A stretch of DNA of 58,012 nt from Schlesneria paludicola DSM 18645. GTDB lineage: Bacteria; Planctomycetota; Planctomycetia; Planctomycetales; Planctomycetaceae. How positions within the stretch are numbered: the first letter of the stretch is position 1; each line of letters starts with the position of its first letter. Below, piece by piece: positions 30,586-41,127 of this stretch. The translations under genes were made by a program, and so were the position numbers. Location of the stretch: assembly GCA_945869955.1 (NCBI GenBank), contig CAMBQP010000007.1, positions 1 to 58,012 on the forward strand, given 5' to 3'. The notes below the pieces were generated by a model. The model was not told the origin of the DNA and ran no database searches. It was given only the letters and a program-made list of their open reading frames with translations.

Positions 30586-31932
30586 TTAGTCCAGCGAGGT
30601 TTCCAGCGGCAGCCGCAGCGACTCGGTAAATCGGTCAAACGCATTCGCGTCGCAGGTCAACTGAATGATTTCTGCAACTTCAAAATCATTAAATGTTTCT
30701 TTGAGTCGCGTAATATCCGCATCGTCCATGGTATGGGGTGCCGACGTTAATTTTCTCGCGAATCGCAAGGCCTCGGCATATCCTGGAGTCGCGATCTTTT
30801 CAAGATTCGCAAACGAATCCAGCTGCGATAGCTCACCACCCGCTGCAAGATACCGAGCCCGCGCATGCCCCAGCGAATACCAGGCGCGGTTTTCCCGTGC
30901 ACTGACCCAGGCGATCAGCACCCGCAGATCGAGGGGCGTCTTGCCATCACGCGCCATCGCTTGCCGCTGTGCCCAGGACTCCAGGGCCACCGGCAGGTTT
31001 GTCATCGCCTGAAACCAAACGGGTGGAGTCACACCGGGACAATCCTTCGCCAGCACCTTTCGGGCAGCATCCACCGCCGGAAGTTCCAGTGCGGGTGTTC
31101 GTTCGTGGGCTTTCTTCAATGCGGCTTCGACTTGATCTCGTCGCTCCCATTCCGGCCTCGGCTTGATGTCGAGTGGAATGACCTTTGAAGGTCGCTGGGA
31201 ATACTCATCCGAAGTCGGCGTATCAAGCACGCTATGCGTTTCGCCTCCAAACGCCTGATCCTGAGGAATCCCGGTGGATGAGGTCCAGCGGTTCACCGCG
31301 TTGTAGCGACTCACCGTATAGAGAATGTCGATAATCTCGGGGGCCGTGAAATGAGACTTCAGTTTGGCGAGATCCTGTTCAGCGAACAAATGTGGAGTGA
31401 TCGTCAACTTCCGCGTCGCTTCAATGGCCGCCTGCTCACTGGCGGGAAACAAATCCCAGCGAGAATCTAACGACGCAATCTGATCGTCGGTCATCCCGAC
31501 TCGCTTCAGCTTGAGTTCCTGATGCCCAAGACAATACCGACAGTCATTGGTGCGTGAAACAATCCAGAACAGCCGCGTCTTGAAACCATAATTTGGATCG
31601 GCTTCGAGCGTTTTCAGCAACGACGCCGTTCCCCCTTTTCCCCGATTGGCCGAGTTACTGCCCCAACCCGGGACGAGAAATGGCTGCCAGGAAGGGGGGA
31701 GATAAATCGACCGCAGCCGACCGTTGTTAACAAGCGAACGCCCCGAGGCCAATTCCTGCTCAGTCGGTGGGGGGAGCGGTAAACGTGAGGTCCGCTCTTT
31801 TAAGGCTTCAATCCGTTTCTTCATCTCTGGACGGGTCGATGCCAGTCCCTCATCCGCCGCAACTTCTGCCTGGATCGCAGTCAACCCGCAACCCAGTACC
31901 AGCAGACATACCGACCATGACTTCACCAGCAT
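30586..31932 (-). CDS. Secreted double AhpD/carboxymuconolactone decarboxylase-like protein, 448 aa
   Basis: Exported protein with two AhpD-like (alkylhydroperoxidase/CMD) domains. Seen: a signal peptide (residues 1 to about 22, ending IQAEVAADE). Domain 1 has the redox motif CRYCLGH (C131, C134, H137) and the helix EQAAIEATRKLTITPHLF. A linker follows. Domain 2 has the same fold pattern (ALRFARKLTSAPHTMDDADI), but the cysteines are gone: the matching place reads ENRAWYSLGH (347-356). Domain 1 should therefore be redox-active and domain 2 probably only structural. It starts at ATG 31932 with GAGGTG upstream. It is monocistronic, convergent with the sulfotransferase gene. Confidence 0.82.
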   Translation of the reverse strand: MLVKSWSVCLLVLGCGLTAIQAEVAADEGLASTRPEMKKRIEALKERTSRLPLPPPTEQELASGRSLVNNGRLRSIYLPPSWQPFLVPGWGSNSANRGKGGTASLLKTLEADPNYGFKTRLFWIVSRTNDCRYCLGHQELKLKRVGMTDDQIASLDSRWDLFPASEQAAIEATRKLTITPHLFAEQDLAKLKSHFTAPEIIDILYTVSRYNAVNRWTSSTGIPQDQAFGGETHSVLDTPTSDEYSQRPSKVIPLDIKPRPEWERRDQVEAALKKAHERTPALELPAVDAARKVLAKDCPGVTPPVWFQAMTNLPVALESWAQRQAMARDGKTPLDLRVLIAWVSARENRAWYSLGHARARYLAAGGELSQLDSFANLEKIATPGYAEALRFARKLTSAPHTMDDADITRLKETFNDFEVAEIIQLTCDANAFDRFTESLRLPLETSLD

Positions 31933-32007
31933 GAATCACCTCACTCACGATTGACCGTGGAAATTTTTTCTGTGGGAATTTTTCGACGCGATATCACGGC
32001 AGAAAAC

Positions 32008-32400
32008 TTACTGCGGAAAAATGGTAATGACCGGGGTTGTCCCCACGATGTAGATCACCTTGGATTCGCTCCCGCCCCCTTCATCGCTGAACTTGCGTTT
32101 CACCCGGATATGTAGATTCGAACCATCCGAAGTCTCTTCGTTCGTCAGGATTTCGAACGAGACGAGCTTCTTCCCTTTTTCCCAACCGGTATCACCGATG
32201 ATGATTGCCGGTTTAAATTCTTTCAGATCCTTAGGCGACTTACCGTCCACCCAAGCCTGCATCGCCGTCTGCACCGAGGAACGAGCCAGTTCCTGATTGA
32301 GTGCATAACTGCGTCCCGAGGAACCACACCCCACCATCAGGCCGAGCAGCATAAACAAACCCAAAATTGCACCAGAAACTGGCAGCCGAGACCGTCTCAT
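32008..32400 (-). CDS. Small lipoprotein, unknown function, 130 aa
   Basis: Starts at ATG 32400 (MRRSRLPVSG). A hydrophobic segment ends in the lipobox LMVGC (Cys25), so it should be a lipid-anchored envelope protein. The mature part is mixed alpha/beta (ARSSVQTAMQAWVDGKSPKD...ESKVIYIVGTTPVITIFP). Small lipoproteins like this often follow DUF1559 genes in planctomycetes, and here the DUF1559 gene ends 55 bases upstream. No catalytic motif is recognised. An open frame extends upstream to 32499 but would overlap the DUF1559 gene. Confidence 0.75.
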   Translation of the reverse strand: MRRSRLPVSGAILGLFMLLGLMVGCGSSGRSYALNQELARSSVQTAMQAWVDGKSPKDLKEFKPAIIIGDTGWEKGKKLVSFEILTNEETSDGSNLHIRVKRKFSDEGGGSESKVIYIVGTTPVITIFPQ

Positions 32401-32455
32401 GAATCGAATTCCCTGCGAAAGAGGAGAGAGAAAGCAACGATCATTAGCCCCCGTG

Positions 32456-33424
32456 TTAGAACTCGCCCAGCACTTCGCCACCGTTGATACTCCCCACACT
32501 TCGCCAAGTTTTCAGATCGAGACTGTCTGAAACAAACTTGACCGAACCATCGCACTGTAATAAATGAACCCCTCCTGTGTGCTGGCTGTTCGCCGTTGTC
32601 GCAATCCGGCCTGGCGGAAACATGCACGAACGACCATTCGGCTGAATCACATGGTTGTACTGATTTGTCGAATGATATTGCTGCAACCAGGGTCCACCTA
32701 CGTTCGAGTACCCCTGCAAGGAGAGATCACTGACATTTGTGGCATTGCACTGTTGCACTGCTTCGTCTGCCGTGTTGGGATAGGTCCCCGGGCGGTAAGT
32801 ATCGGTCCGTGGCGACGAGATCCCATTGTTGCCGTCACCCGTCAACTTCTCGGCCATGCAGGCCGTGTTACTCAAACCATCCGTCACATCTGCGAAGCGG
32901 ATCATCATATTGTGGAAGACCACCCCGTTCGAAGCGGGTTGACCCGTTGCCCCCGAGACATACATCACGATCCCTGACCCGGCATTCCAATAATAATTGT
33001 TCCGTCCACCAATCGATGCTGGCAAGGGAGTGGGATCCGAAGGGCAACGGAACATTGGCAACTCTTTGTTCCGAGGGATTGTATTGCTGACATCGTCATA
33101 CCCCACATTAAAATTAATGAGGTTGTAAAGATTCGCCTGGTCGCAGTAGGGAAGCAGACGAGCATGCGCCGAAACCGGATTGACCGCTCCGTTCACATCC
33201 GCAATCGGAATACAGTTGAAGTTGTCATGATAGTTATGAATCGCCAGCCCCAATTGTTTGAGGTTGTTTTTGCACTGGGTCCGTCGTGCCGCTTCGCGAG
33301 CTTGTTGCACTGCGGGCAAAAGCAGCGCAATCAGTACGGCGATGATCGCGATCACCACCAACAACTCAATCAGCGTGAATCCTCGAGACCGAGGCAGAGA
33401 TTTTTTCAGCAGAGAATTTTTCAT
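32456..33424 (-). CDS. DUF1559 protein with prepilin-type N-terminus, 322 aa
   Basis: Member of the large planctomycete DUF1559 family. Seen: a prepilin-like leader ([20 protein letters not shown], about residues 14-33), the segment [20 protein letters not shown], and the C-terminal H-x9-DG motif ([12 protein letters not shown]) followed by [10 protein letters not shown]. The F-T-L-I-E motif predicts processing and membrane anchoring like a type II pseudopilin; function is unknown. I chose the ATG at 33424, preceded by GGAAGGA. The lipoprotein gene follows on the same strand. Confidence 0.93.
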   Translation of the reverse strand: MKNSLLKKSLPRSRGFTLIELLVVIAIIAVLIALLLPAVQQAREAARRTQCKNNLKQLGLAIHNYHDNFNCIPIADVNGAVNPVSAHARLLPYCDQANLYNLINFNVGYDDVSNTIPRNKELPMFRCPSDPTPLPASIGGRNNYYWNAGSGIVMYVSGATGQPASNGVVFHNMMIRFADVTDGLSNTACMAEKLTGDGNNGISSPRTDTYRPGTYPNTADEAVQQCNATNVSDLSLQGYSNVGGPWLQQYHSTNQYNHVIQPNGRSCMFPPGRIATTANSQHTGGVHLLQCDGSVKFVSDSLDLKTWRSVGSINGGEVLGEF

Positions 33425-33882
33425 CGTGAAATCCTTCCAAAACCTGTGAGCAAACAAAAGAAGAACAAACAAACCCGACAGACGCCGCAAAATAAAAACG
33501 CGGCGAATAACTCCAGCAATTTTCCGGAACGATCAATTCGTCAACAAAAACCGGCGATTGATGCATGAGGGTTACCAGCAGGAAAACCCGCGAGTACACG
33601 CTTGGATAACCCGCAAAGTTCGGGTGAAAGCAGATGAGCCCGAGCCATTCCGCATCCCATTTCTTTTGAAAAATGGCTACTACAGACTTCGCTTTGGCCG
33701 TCACCGTGAACGATCGCTCGTGCAGAGACCATCGATCATGATTCGACATTCACATCAAAAATCGTGCCAAGACAAAAACCCTGGCCGCCGAGAGTGAACG
33801 TAAGCCAACCTAAGCCTGAGAATTGACGAGAGAAAAGTGGAAATTGATCCCAACCCATCTGTCGCCGAGGGCTCGCAAGAAA
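33425..33882. other. Intergenic, no gene seen
   Basis: About 460 bp upstream of the DUF1559 gene. Short open frames on both strands have noncoding-like composition. No hairpin or clear promoter was recognised. Confidence 0.5.
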
Positions 33883-34356
33883 TCAGGCGCAAGGGGGACG
33901 GAAGAGTGGGAAGCCGCAACGGACTTGTTCCCGCTCAGATTGCGGATGAACGGCGGCGACACCTTGAGGAACAGGAGCAGACAAAGCGAGCATCAAAGCT
34001 GCGGTCTCGGTTTCCGGCGAAAGATTCGTCGGAACAGGTACGGGGGCCACAGGCAACGACTGACTGCGACAATGCGGCCCACTACAAGGAAGGGTGGGTT
34101 TCGACGGAAGTGAACTATCCGATCCGAGATCGGTTAGCAGAGAGTTGTTTGCCCCCTGCAAAGTATTCACAGCCCCCTGATGTTGCTCCATCCCGCTATG
34201 CAACAGATAGTCTCCGCAGGAGGCGGAAGCGGATTGTGCAGAGTGATGCACCAGCCCGATCATGGCCAACAAAGCGACCACGACCGCGCGACACCGCCAA
34301 AAGCCACTCATTGGCTTGCTGCAGCAGGTTGTCGGTGAACTGGCCATCGTGATCAT
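33883..34356 (-). CDS. Small secreted Cys/Pro-rich hypothetical protein, up to 157 aa
   Basis: Seen: an N-terminal leader with the hydrophobic stretch AVVVALLAMIGLVHHSAQSA and likely cleavage near ASASCG. The mature start is SCGDYLLHSGMEQHQG, with PCSGPHCRSQSLPVAPVPVP in the middle. The C-G-D-Y-L...PC-x-GP-x-C pattern resembles small planctomycete exported proteins that I know only as hypotheticals. The start is uncertain: ATG 34356, 34347 (MASSP) or 34311 (MSGFW) are possible, and none has a strong Shine-Dalgarno. It could be involved in metal or envelope functions, but nothing proves it. Confidence 0.5.
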   Translation of the reverse strand: MITMASSPTTCCSKPMSGFWRCRAVVVALLAMIGLVHHSAQSASASCGDYLLHSGMEQHQGAVNTLQGANNSLLTDLGSDSSLPSKPTLPCSGPHCRSQSLPVAPVPVPTNLSPETETAALMLALSAPVPQGVAAVHPQSEREQVRCGFPLFRPPCA

Positions 34357-35064
34357 TCGCCCAGAAACTTCGGGGAAGCAAACTGAAATTGTTGAACTGA
34401 TACCAATCCAGAGATGTTAGCCTCTAGTCTATACGCTCGTCTTCGTCCAAACTACGTCTGTTTCTTTGAATTCGCAAGATTTTTTCCGTTTTTTTTCCAG
34501 AATACTCGAAATCGGTGGGGCGCCGTTTGCAAAACAGGCTCACGCAAACACGTTTGCTCTGCTGGACTCCCCGGATCCAGACGCGACCGACGAATTTCAC
34601 TTGGCGGGAGCCTCTGGTTTTTGCGGCGTCGCCAGTGGCTCAGCATGATAAACTTTATCAAAAATCTCCCGATGCAGTACCAACGGTGGATGAGAAATAC
34701 TCGGCACCGCCACCATCAACAGACCATTCATGATTCCTGAATCGGTGATTGCTTGATACTTTCGCTCGCCGATCTCTGGCATGCAGTCCAAGTCGGAACC
34801 GATTCCCGCGGGATCCGAAATCAGCAGAAAACGGTTCTCGCACCTCAAGCTCGCACCTCAAACTCAACTTGCTCATAGGGGATTTTTGACACCAGCAAGC
34901 CGGTTGATTCAAAATTTGACCACGAACACGACCAAAACCTCGACCGCTTGTTGCCGCCACAATCATGAGCAGAACCGAATCCGTGACGTGGGCGAATTGG
35001 CGACTGGCCCTCGGGAGGTTAGCATACTCCAATTCCCTGAATCCCCTCTGAGGAGACTGTGACG
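34357..35064. other. Intergenic, 700 bp, no gene seen
   Basis: Contains only shadow frames. A 12-bp direct repeat CTCGCACCTCAA occurs at 34837-34848 and 34850-34861. The right end holds the upstream region of the giant haem protein, with GAGGAG just before its start. Confidence 0.5.
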
Positions 35065-38000
35065 ATGATGAACCGGATCCTGATCGGATTTTTTTGTGTA
35101 TTGACGTTGATGGCGGGTCGACTGTCGTTGTTTGCAGCCGAACCGCAATCTGCAGATCTCTTCGCCAGCAAAAATCGAGTTGCGTGGTGTATTGTCCCAT
35201 TTGACTCGAAGAAACGGGGCCCGGAAGACCGCGCCGCGATGCTCGAAAAACTCGGCTTTTCCAAATTTGCCTACGACTACCGTGCCGAACATATTCCGAC
35301 TTTTGATGCGGAAATTGAAGCCCTGAAGCGACACAAGATTGAACTCACCGCCTGGTGGTTCCCGACCTCGCTCAATGACGAAGCGAAAATGACCCTGGCC
35401 ATTTTTGAAAAACATCAGGTGACTCCGCAGCTCTGGGTCACTGGCGGCGGCGCAGCCACCACCTCTGAACAAGAACAACGACAACGAGTCCTTGACGAGG
35501 CGACACGCATTCGTCCGATCGCCCAAGCAGCCGGAAAAATTGGCTGCAAAGTTGCACTTTATAATCACGGTGGCTGGTTTGGTGAGCCAGAAAATCAAAT
35601 TGCCATCATCCAGGAACTCAAGCTTCCCAACGTCGGCATCGTCTACAACCAGCATCACGGACACGATCATCTCGCCCGTTTTCCAGACCTGCTGAAACAG
35701 ATGAAGCCATATCTTTACACCCTGAATTTGAATGGGATGGTTCCGGATGGAGAACGAAAAGGCCAGAAGATCATGCAGCTCGGCCAGGGGACGCTGGATC
35801 TGAAGCTGTTGAAAGTCATCCGCGACAGTGGATACACCGGCCCGATCGGCATTCTCGGACATACCGATGATGATGCCGAAGCACGACTGCAGGACAATCT
35901 GGATGGCCTGGAATGGCTGCTCCCCCAGCTGAATGGCAAACCGGCGGGAGCCAAACCCAAGCTGCGCACGCCGGTTCCGGTTGATCGAGGAGCAGCCGCT
36001 GTCCCCGCCGCCAATCTGCCGCGACTGACCGATGGCAAATTTGGCAAAGCCCTGGATGGACGGGCCGGCGGGGCCTTTGTCACCGGTCGCGAGGAATTTC
36101 GCCAGTTCCCGATCACGGTCGAATGCTGGACCAAACTTGCCGACAAAGGGCCATACAACATTCTAGTTGCCAATGACCTCAAATCATCCGGAACGCATTG
36201 GGAACTGTTTACCATGGCGGGAACCGGTAATTTCACCGTCTACACCCCTGGCTTTACCCCGGATCACTGCCATACGACGGCGATGATCTGTAACGGACAG
36301 TGGCATCATGTCGCCATGATTCTGGAACCCGAACGGATTCGCCTGTTCGTCGACGGGCAGATTGTCGCGACACAAGGCTGCCAGCGAACGGAGATGAAAT
36401 CGGTTGCGGGGGATCTCGCCATCGCGAATCTGGTTGACAAAGGGGCGGGAAACACCGGATTGATCGATGAAGTCCGTATCTCACGCGGAATCCGTTCGTT
36501 CGATGCCAACCCAACCAAGCCGTATGATCCCGATGAGGCGACGTTGGGACTGTGGCACTTTGATGAACTGATTGAAGGAAAACGGTTCGGCGACGCCATG
36601 GGCAAAAATCCGGCACTCGCAGGACAGAGCCTTTCCCAAACGAGTTCTACGGCGCAAAAGTCCTCGCGAATCGAAGGACATTGGGGCGAAGATGCCCTCG
36701 GTTTTCGCTGGACCGAGGCCGATTCGCGGGATGATCGCCTCGGCCAGATGAATACCGGCCCCTTTTTCAGTGGATCGATCACCGGGGTAGGGGGGACCGT
36801 ATATAAAGGGATCGTTGTCCGGGTCGGCCCGCAGCAGACGCATGCAATCTGTTATGACACCGAATTGATGCGGCCCTCGGCAGGCTGGGCCGGTTTCCTG
36901 CGGTTTGACGCCGCGCGCTATGGCATTATCGTCCCCCCACGGATCGAAGGGGAGGTGACATTTTCCACGCCGATTCTGGCGGGAGTCTCTCGTCAGGAGG
37001 CCTTTCTCGACCACCGAAAGACCAGTCCGTTTGGCCCGCTGGACAAGACGTTGGCGCACTATGAGGGACTCTACCGGCACGGCCAGCGTGTGGTCCTCAA
37101 ATTCACCGTCGCCGAACGCGACGCCGCTCAGGACGGTCTCAGTAAGCCGACCGTGATCCTGGAATCTCCCTGGCTGGAAGACGAGAATGGCGTCACCGCA
37201 CAAACTCGAACACTCACCATCTCACCCTCCTCATCCCCTTTATCGCTGCTGATCGCTGACCAAAAGGCCCATGTCAGGATGATCGCCAGTACGGGGACTG
37301 CGACCTTGCAGCGCGGGCCCGAGCAGGCGCAGGTGCTGGTGATTCCGCCGCATGCCGCAGCGGTCACGATCAAGGTGCTGATTGCCTCACCCGCCACGAA
37401 CGAAGCGGCCTTCGAAAAATTGGTGGCCGCTTCGCCCGTTGCGGAAGACTTGCTGGCGCTGACGATGCCGGGACCGATCATCTGGGGTGAACCCCTGGTG
37501 ACCACCGGTGAAGTTTCAAAAAGTGCGGCACCCTACGTGGTCGACACCATTACACTGCCGTTTGAAAATCGATTTCAGGCACTGATGTTTTGCGGCGGAC
37601 ATGATTTTCTGCCGGATGGCCGCGCCGTGGTCTGTACGCTGCATGGGGATGTCTGGCTGGTCGACGGAATCGATGAGACGCTGCAACGAATCACGTGGCG
37701 CCGCTACGCAACCGGCCTGTTTCAGCCCTTGGGGATCAAAGTCGTATCAGGAGCTGCGGCCCGTTCGGGCTCAACCGAACTGTATGTCGTGGGGCGTGAT
37801 CAGATCACGCGGTTGCACGATACGAACCACGATGGTGAAGCCGATTTTTACGAAAATTTTAATAACGATGCGTTCGTCTCGCTCAATGGCCATGAATACG
37901 TCACCTGCCTCGAAACCGATCGAGCAGGAAATTTCTATTTTGTCAAAGGAAATTGCGATTCCGTCATCCCGCATGATGGTTCGGTGCTGCGAGTTTCGCC

Positions 38001-40983
38001 AGATGGCTCGAAACTCGAGGTGTATGCCACGGGATTTCGTAACGCAAACGGGATGGCGATCGGTCCCCAGGACCAGATCAGCGTGGCCCCCCAGGAAGGG
38101 GAATGGACCCCCGCCTCCGCCGTCTTCTCGGTCCATCAGGGGGGCTTTTATGGTGCGATGATGTCACACCATCGACCACAACCTCCAACCGACTTTGAGC
38201 GTCCCTTCAGCTGGTTTCCTCGACTGGCCGACAATAGTTGTGGTGGGCAGGTCTGGGTCACCAGTGACCGCTGGGGACCACTCTCGCAATCGCTGCTCCA
38301 TTTGTCGTATGGGCAATGCAAACTGAGGTTGCTGCTGCAAGAAGAACTCGCAGTGAGCGCCAACCGTACCCCTTCGAATCCGGCCGTCCCTTTCGATGCC
38401 GCTGCGGCGGTCACCAATCGAAAAATGAATGGGGGTTCAACCGAGTTTCCGCTGAATTTTGCCTCGGGGATTCACCGTGGTCGCTTCAATGCTCGCGATG
38501 GTCAGCTCTATGTGACGGGCTTAAAAGGTTGGGTCAGCAGTGCCGTGAATGATGGTTGCTTTCAACGGGTCCGCTATACCGGCGAGCCGGTTGACCTGCT
38601 GGTTGCCATGAAAACCTATCGGAATGGGGTGGCTCTGACGTTTACCAATCCCTTGAACCGTGACGACGCCGAAAACATTGATCACTACGAACTGGAAGCC
38701 TGGAACTACCGCTGGACTGCGGAATATGGCTCGCCCGACTTCAAGCCGCTGGCCTCGGGTCAGATTGGTCGCGAAACCGTCGAACCACTGTCCGCCACGT
38801 TGCTCGCCGACGGCAAGACGGTTTTTCTGGAGCTCGCCGACCTGAAGCCGGTTGATCAATTGGGAATCAGCTTTACACTTCGCACGGCAAGCGGAGCGAC
38901 ACTCGAACAGACCGCGTACCTGACCCTGAATGGAATTTCGGCGGAAGTCCTGCCGGAAGATCAGTTACACCGCTCGGGGCATGACGCGGCCAAGTCCGCC
39001 TTGCTGGCACGTCTCGTCCCCGGCGTCACGCTCATTGCATCTGATTTGGCCGCAAACACGTCCATTCCCCGCCGCCTGGTAGCGTGGAGCGAACTCGGCC
39101 ACAAAAGCAGCGGGAACGGAATCGGGTCGGAGCGGGCGATTGAGGGATATCTCAAGATCCCCTTTACGGGAGAATACCGCTTTCATGCTGACCGAGGGGG
39201 GCTGAGCGACGCGACCTCGCCCGCGATGGCGACTCTGGAAATCCAGGATGTGCGACACGAACTCGGCCAGTCCGATGTGGTTGTGCGGCTCAGCAAGGGA
39301 TACATCCCCTTTCGGGTTCACGAGCGGGTCACTCAACCCGATTCCGATTTTCGGCTGATGTGGGAAACGACCCGTTTTCCACGAGAATTGATCCCCGCCA
39401 CGGCGCTCTTTCACGAAATCGATACGACTCCGGCAGCCAGGAAACGGGAACAAACGGTTCAGGGACGCGCTCTCTATGCCCGTCACCAATGTGCCCGCTG
39501 CCACCAGGATGGCCCCGGGCAACCCCTGCCTCAGGAAGCCTTGCTCGAAATCGAATCCCTGCGGCAGGGTCCGCGACTGGAGGGAATTGGATCACGGCTG
39601 GAACGTAATTGGCTGGCAGCCTGGCTACGGAACCCCAACCATTTGCGTCCCCAGGCAACGATGCCCGCCTTGTTCGAGTCCCCCAATGATCCTGCGGTCG
39701 AAGATCTGGTCGCGTTCCTGGGAACGCTCCGCGAACTCGGGGAACAACCCGCACGGACTGTTCCGAACGAAACCGCCCGAGAACAGGGGGAACAACTGTT
39801 TGAACGACAGGGCTGCATCGCTTGCCACACGCTGGCAGCAACCGAAACTCACCCCGAATGGAATCGCATTTCGCTCTATTTTGTGCAGGCCAAATTCCAG
39901 CCCGGACAACTCGAACGCTTCCTACTCGATCCGCAGCAACATCATCCAGGAAGCCACATGCCGAACTTTCGTCTCAGTCAGGACGAAGCTGGACTACTCG
40001 CGGGATTTCTCGAACGGCAGGCAAAAGGGACGATTAACGCGGATGTGGCAACCGCGAAGGGAAATCCCGAACGGGGCCAGAAGCTGTTCAGTGCCATGCG
40101 CTGTGACCACTGTCACCAGCTCACCACGACCAGCAAATTGACACTTCCTAACGTTCGGTCCGTTTGGTACGCCAAAACCGCATCAGGATGTCTTCGGCCC
40201 GCAGGGGAAACTTCCCGGACGGCACCCGGCTATATTTGGACCGATGCCGAACGGGAGGCCTTGAACTCGTACCTGACCGAAAAGCCTGAAGGAGTCGTGA
40301 GTGTCGGGGCGGGGAACCGACCGGAACTGGAACGGATGCTGGCCACCCTGCGCTGTACCGCGTGTCACGCCCGAGACGGATCGAATGCTCGCTGGCCGGA
40401 AATTGTGGCGGAGGAGGGGAGTGGCAAGCTTCCCGAGTCTGCACCTCAGTTGACTTGGGTCGGTGAAAAGCTGCAGGGCCCCTGGATCGCCCAATTATTG
40501 CAAGGAAAACTCGAACACAAACCTCGTCCCTGGATCACAGCCCGGATGCCCAGCTTTCCTGCATACGCCGAAATCGTCGCTCACGCGATGGCCGCCGAGC
40601 ATGGAGTCCCCTTCCATGAGCCGCTTGTCATCGAAGGGGACCCAAGACTAATTGAAACGGGCGAGAAGTTGACGCAGCGCGACGGCGGGCTGGATTGCCG
40701 CCAGTGTCACGCGCTGGGAAACGAGAAACCGCGGGGCGATGCGGCAACGCAAATTGCACTTGGAATCAACTTTGCGTTCACCCGTGACCGACTGCGACCC
40801 GAATTTGCGTTGCGGCAAATGCTCGATCCCCCGCGTTACGACATCGGTTCGAGAATGCCCCGCTTTGCACCAGACCTGCAAACCACAGCGGCCAAGCAGA
40901 TCGAAGGGGGAAACGCGAAAAAACAGTTTGAAGCGATCAAGCAGTATCTCTGGTCCCTGAAAACAGAGAAAACTCAAGACTAA
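35065..40983 (+). CDS. Giant secreted multidomain pentahaem cytochrome c protein, 1972 aa
   Basis: Exported composite protein. In order: a signal peptide (about 1-25, ending SLFAAEP); a xylose-isomerase-like TIM-barrel-type domain (about 30-290, with FAYDYRAEHIPTFDAEIEAL and YNHGGWFGEPENQ); a LamG/concanavalin-type jelly roll (about 320-500, NGQWHHVAMILEPERIRLFV); a linker beta domain; a six-bladed-propeller sorbosone-dehydrogenase-like domain (about 855-1150, ending RGRFNARDGQLYVTGLKGW); and a C-terminal cytochrome c region. Five CxxCH haem sites are visible: CARCH (1476), CIACH (1584), CDHCH (1680), CTACH (1764) and CRQCH (1878). Such proteins are typical of planctomycetes and probably oxidise sugars outside the cytoplasm and pass electrons to the haems (inference). 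Start at ATG 35065 (GAGGAG upstream); GTG 35059 is possible. Confidence 0.9.
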   Translation: MMNRILIGFFCVLTLMAGRLSLFAAEPQSADLFASKNRVAWCIVPFDSKKRGPEDRAAMLEKLGFSKFAYDYRAEHIPTFDAEIEALKRHKIELTAWWFPTSLNDEAKMTLAIFEKHQVTPQLWVTGGGAATTSEQEQRQRVLDEATRIRPIAQAAGKIGCKVALYNHGGWFGEPENQIAIIQELKLPNVGIVYNQHHGHDHLARFPDLLKQMKPYLYTLNLNGMVPDGERKGQKIMQLGQGTLDLKLLKVIRDSGYTGPIGILGHTDDDAEARLQDNLDGLEWLLPQLNGKPAGAKPKLRTPVPVDRGAAAVPAANLPRLTDGKFGKALDGRAGGAFVTGREEFRQFPITVECWTKLADKGPYNILVANDLKSSGTHWELFTMAGTGNFTVYTPGFTPDHCHTTAMICNGQWHHVAMILEPERIRLFVDGQIVATQGCQRTEMKSVAGDLAIANLVDKGAGNTGLIDEVRISRGIRSFDANPTKPYDPDEATLGLWHFDELIEGKRFGDAMGKNPALAGQSLSQTSSTAQKSSRIEGHWGEDALGFRWTEADSRDDRLGQMNTGPFFSGSITGVGGTVYKGIVVRVGPQQTHAICYDTELMRPSAGWAGFLRFDAARYGIIVPPRIEGEVTFSTPILAGVSRQEAFLDHRKTSPFGPLDKTLAHYEGLYRHGQRVVLKFTVAERDAAQDGLSKPTVILESPWLEDENGVTAQTRTLTISPSSSPLSLLIADQKAHVRMIASTGTATLQRGPEQAQVLVIPPHAAAVTIKVLIASPATNEAAFEKLVAASPVAEDLLALTMPGPIIWGEPLVTTGEVSKSAAPYVVDTITLPFENRFQALMFCGGHDFLPDGRAVVCTLHGDVWLVDGIDETLQRITWRRYATGLFQPLGIKVVSGAAARSGSTELYVVGRDQITRLHDTNHDGEADFYENFNNDAFVSLNGHEYVTCLETDRAGNFYFVKGNCDSVIPHDGSVLRVSPDGSKLEVYATGFRNANGMAIGPQDQISVAPQEGEWTPASAVFSVHQGGFYGAMMSHHRPQPPTDFERPFSWFPRLADNSCGGQVWVTSDRWGPLSQSLLHLSYGQCKLRLLLQEELAVSANRTPSNPAVPFDAAAAVTNRKMNGGSTEFPLNFASGIHRGRFNARDGQLYVTGLKGWVSSAVNDGCFQRVRYTGEPVDLLVAMKTYRNGVALTFTNPLNRDDAENIDHYELEAWNYRWTAEYGSPDFKPLASGQIGRETVEPLSATLLADGKTVFLELADLKPVDQLGISFTLRTASGATLEQTAYLTLNGISAEVLPEDQLHRSGHDAAKSALLARLVPGVTLIASDLAANTSIPRRLVAWSELGHKSSGNGIGSERAIEGYLKIPFTGEYRFHADRGGLSDATSPAMATLEIQDVRHELGQSDVVVRLSKGYIPFRVHERVTQPDSDFRLMWETTRFPRELIPATALFHEIDTTPAARKREQTVQGRALYARHQCARCHQDGPGQPLPQEALLEIESLRQGPRLEGIGSRLERNWLAAWLRNPNHLRPQATMPALFESPNDPAVEDLVAFLGTLRELGEQPARTVPNETAREQGEQLFERQGCIACHTLAATETHPEWNRISLYFVQAKFQPGQLERFLLDPQQHHPGSHMPNFRLSQDEAGLLAGFLERQAKGTINADVATAKGNPERGQKLFSAMRCDHCHQLTTTSKLTLPNVRSVWYAKTASGCLRPAGETSRTAPGYIWTDAEREALNSYLTEKPEGVVSVGAGNRPELERMLATLRCTACHARDGSNARWPEIVAEEGSGKLPESAPQLTWVGEKLQGPWIAQLLQGKLEHKPRPWITARMPSFPAYAEIVAHAMAAEHGVPFHEPLVIEGDPRLIETGEKLTQRDGGLDCRQCHALGNEKPRGDAATQIALGINFAFTRDRLRPEFALRQMLDPPRYDIGSRMPRFAPDLQTTAAKQIEGGNAKKQFEAIKQYLWSLKTEKTQD

Positions 40984-41069
40984 GAACTCCAAACGTCCTT
41001 CCCCGATTTCGGTATCATTTTTTCGATTTTCCGAATCGTTCGCACGCGACTTGCGCGACTCTTGATTGG

Positions 41070-41075
41070 TATACT
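41070..41075 (+). promoter_or_regulatory. Candidate extended -10 promoter for sapC
   Basis: TGGTATACT gives an extended -10 element (TG-N-TATACT). No good -35 lies 16-18 bases upstream, as extended -10 promoters allow. Transcription would start near 41082, downstream of the longest open-frame start (41062), which supports translation from 41128. Confidence 0.35.
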
Positions 41076-41127
41076 TGTTGCCTGTTCTTGTGCAATACCC
41101 GTTATCCCCATGCCGAAAGAATCAAAA

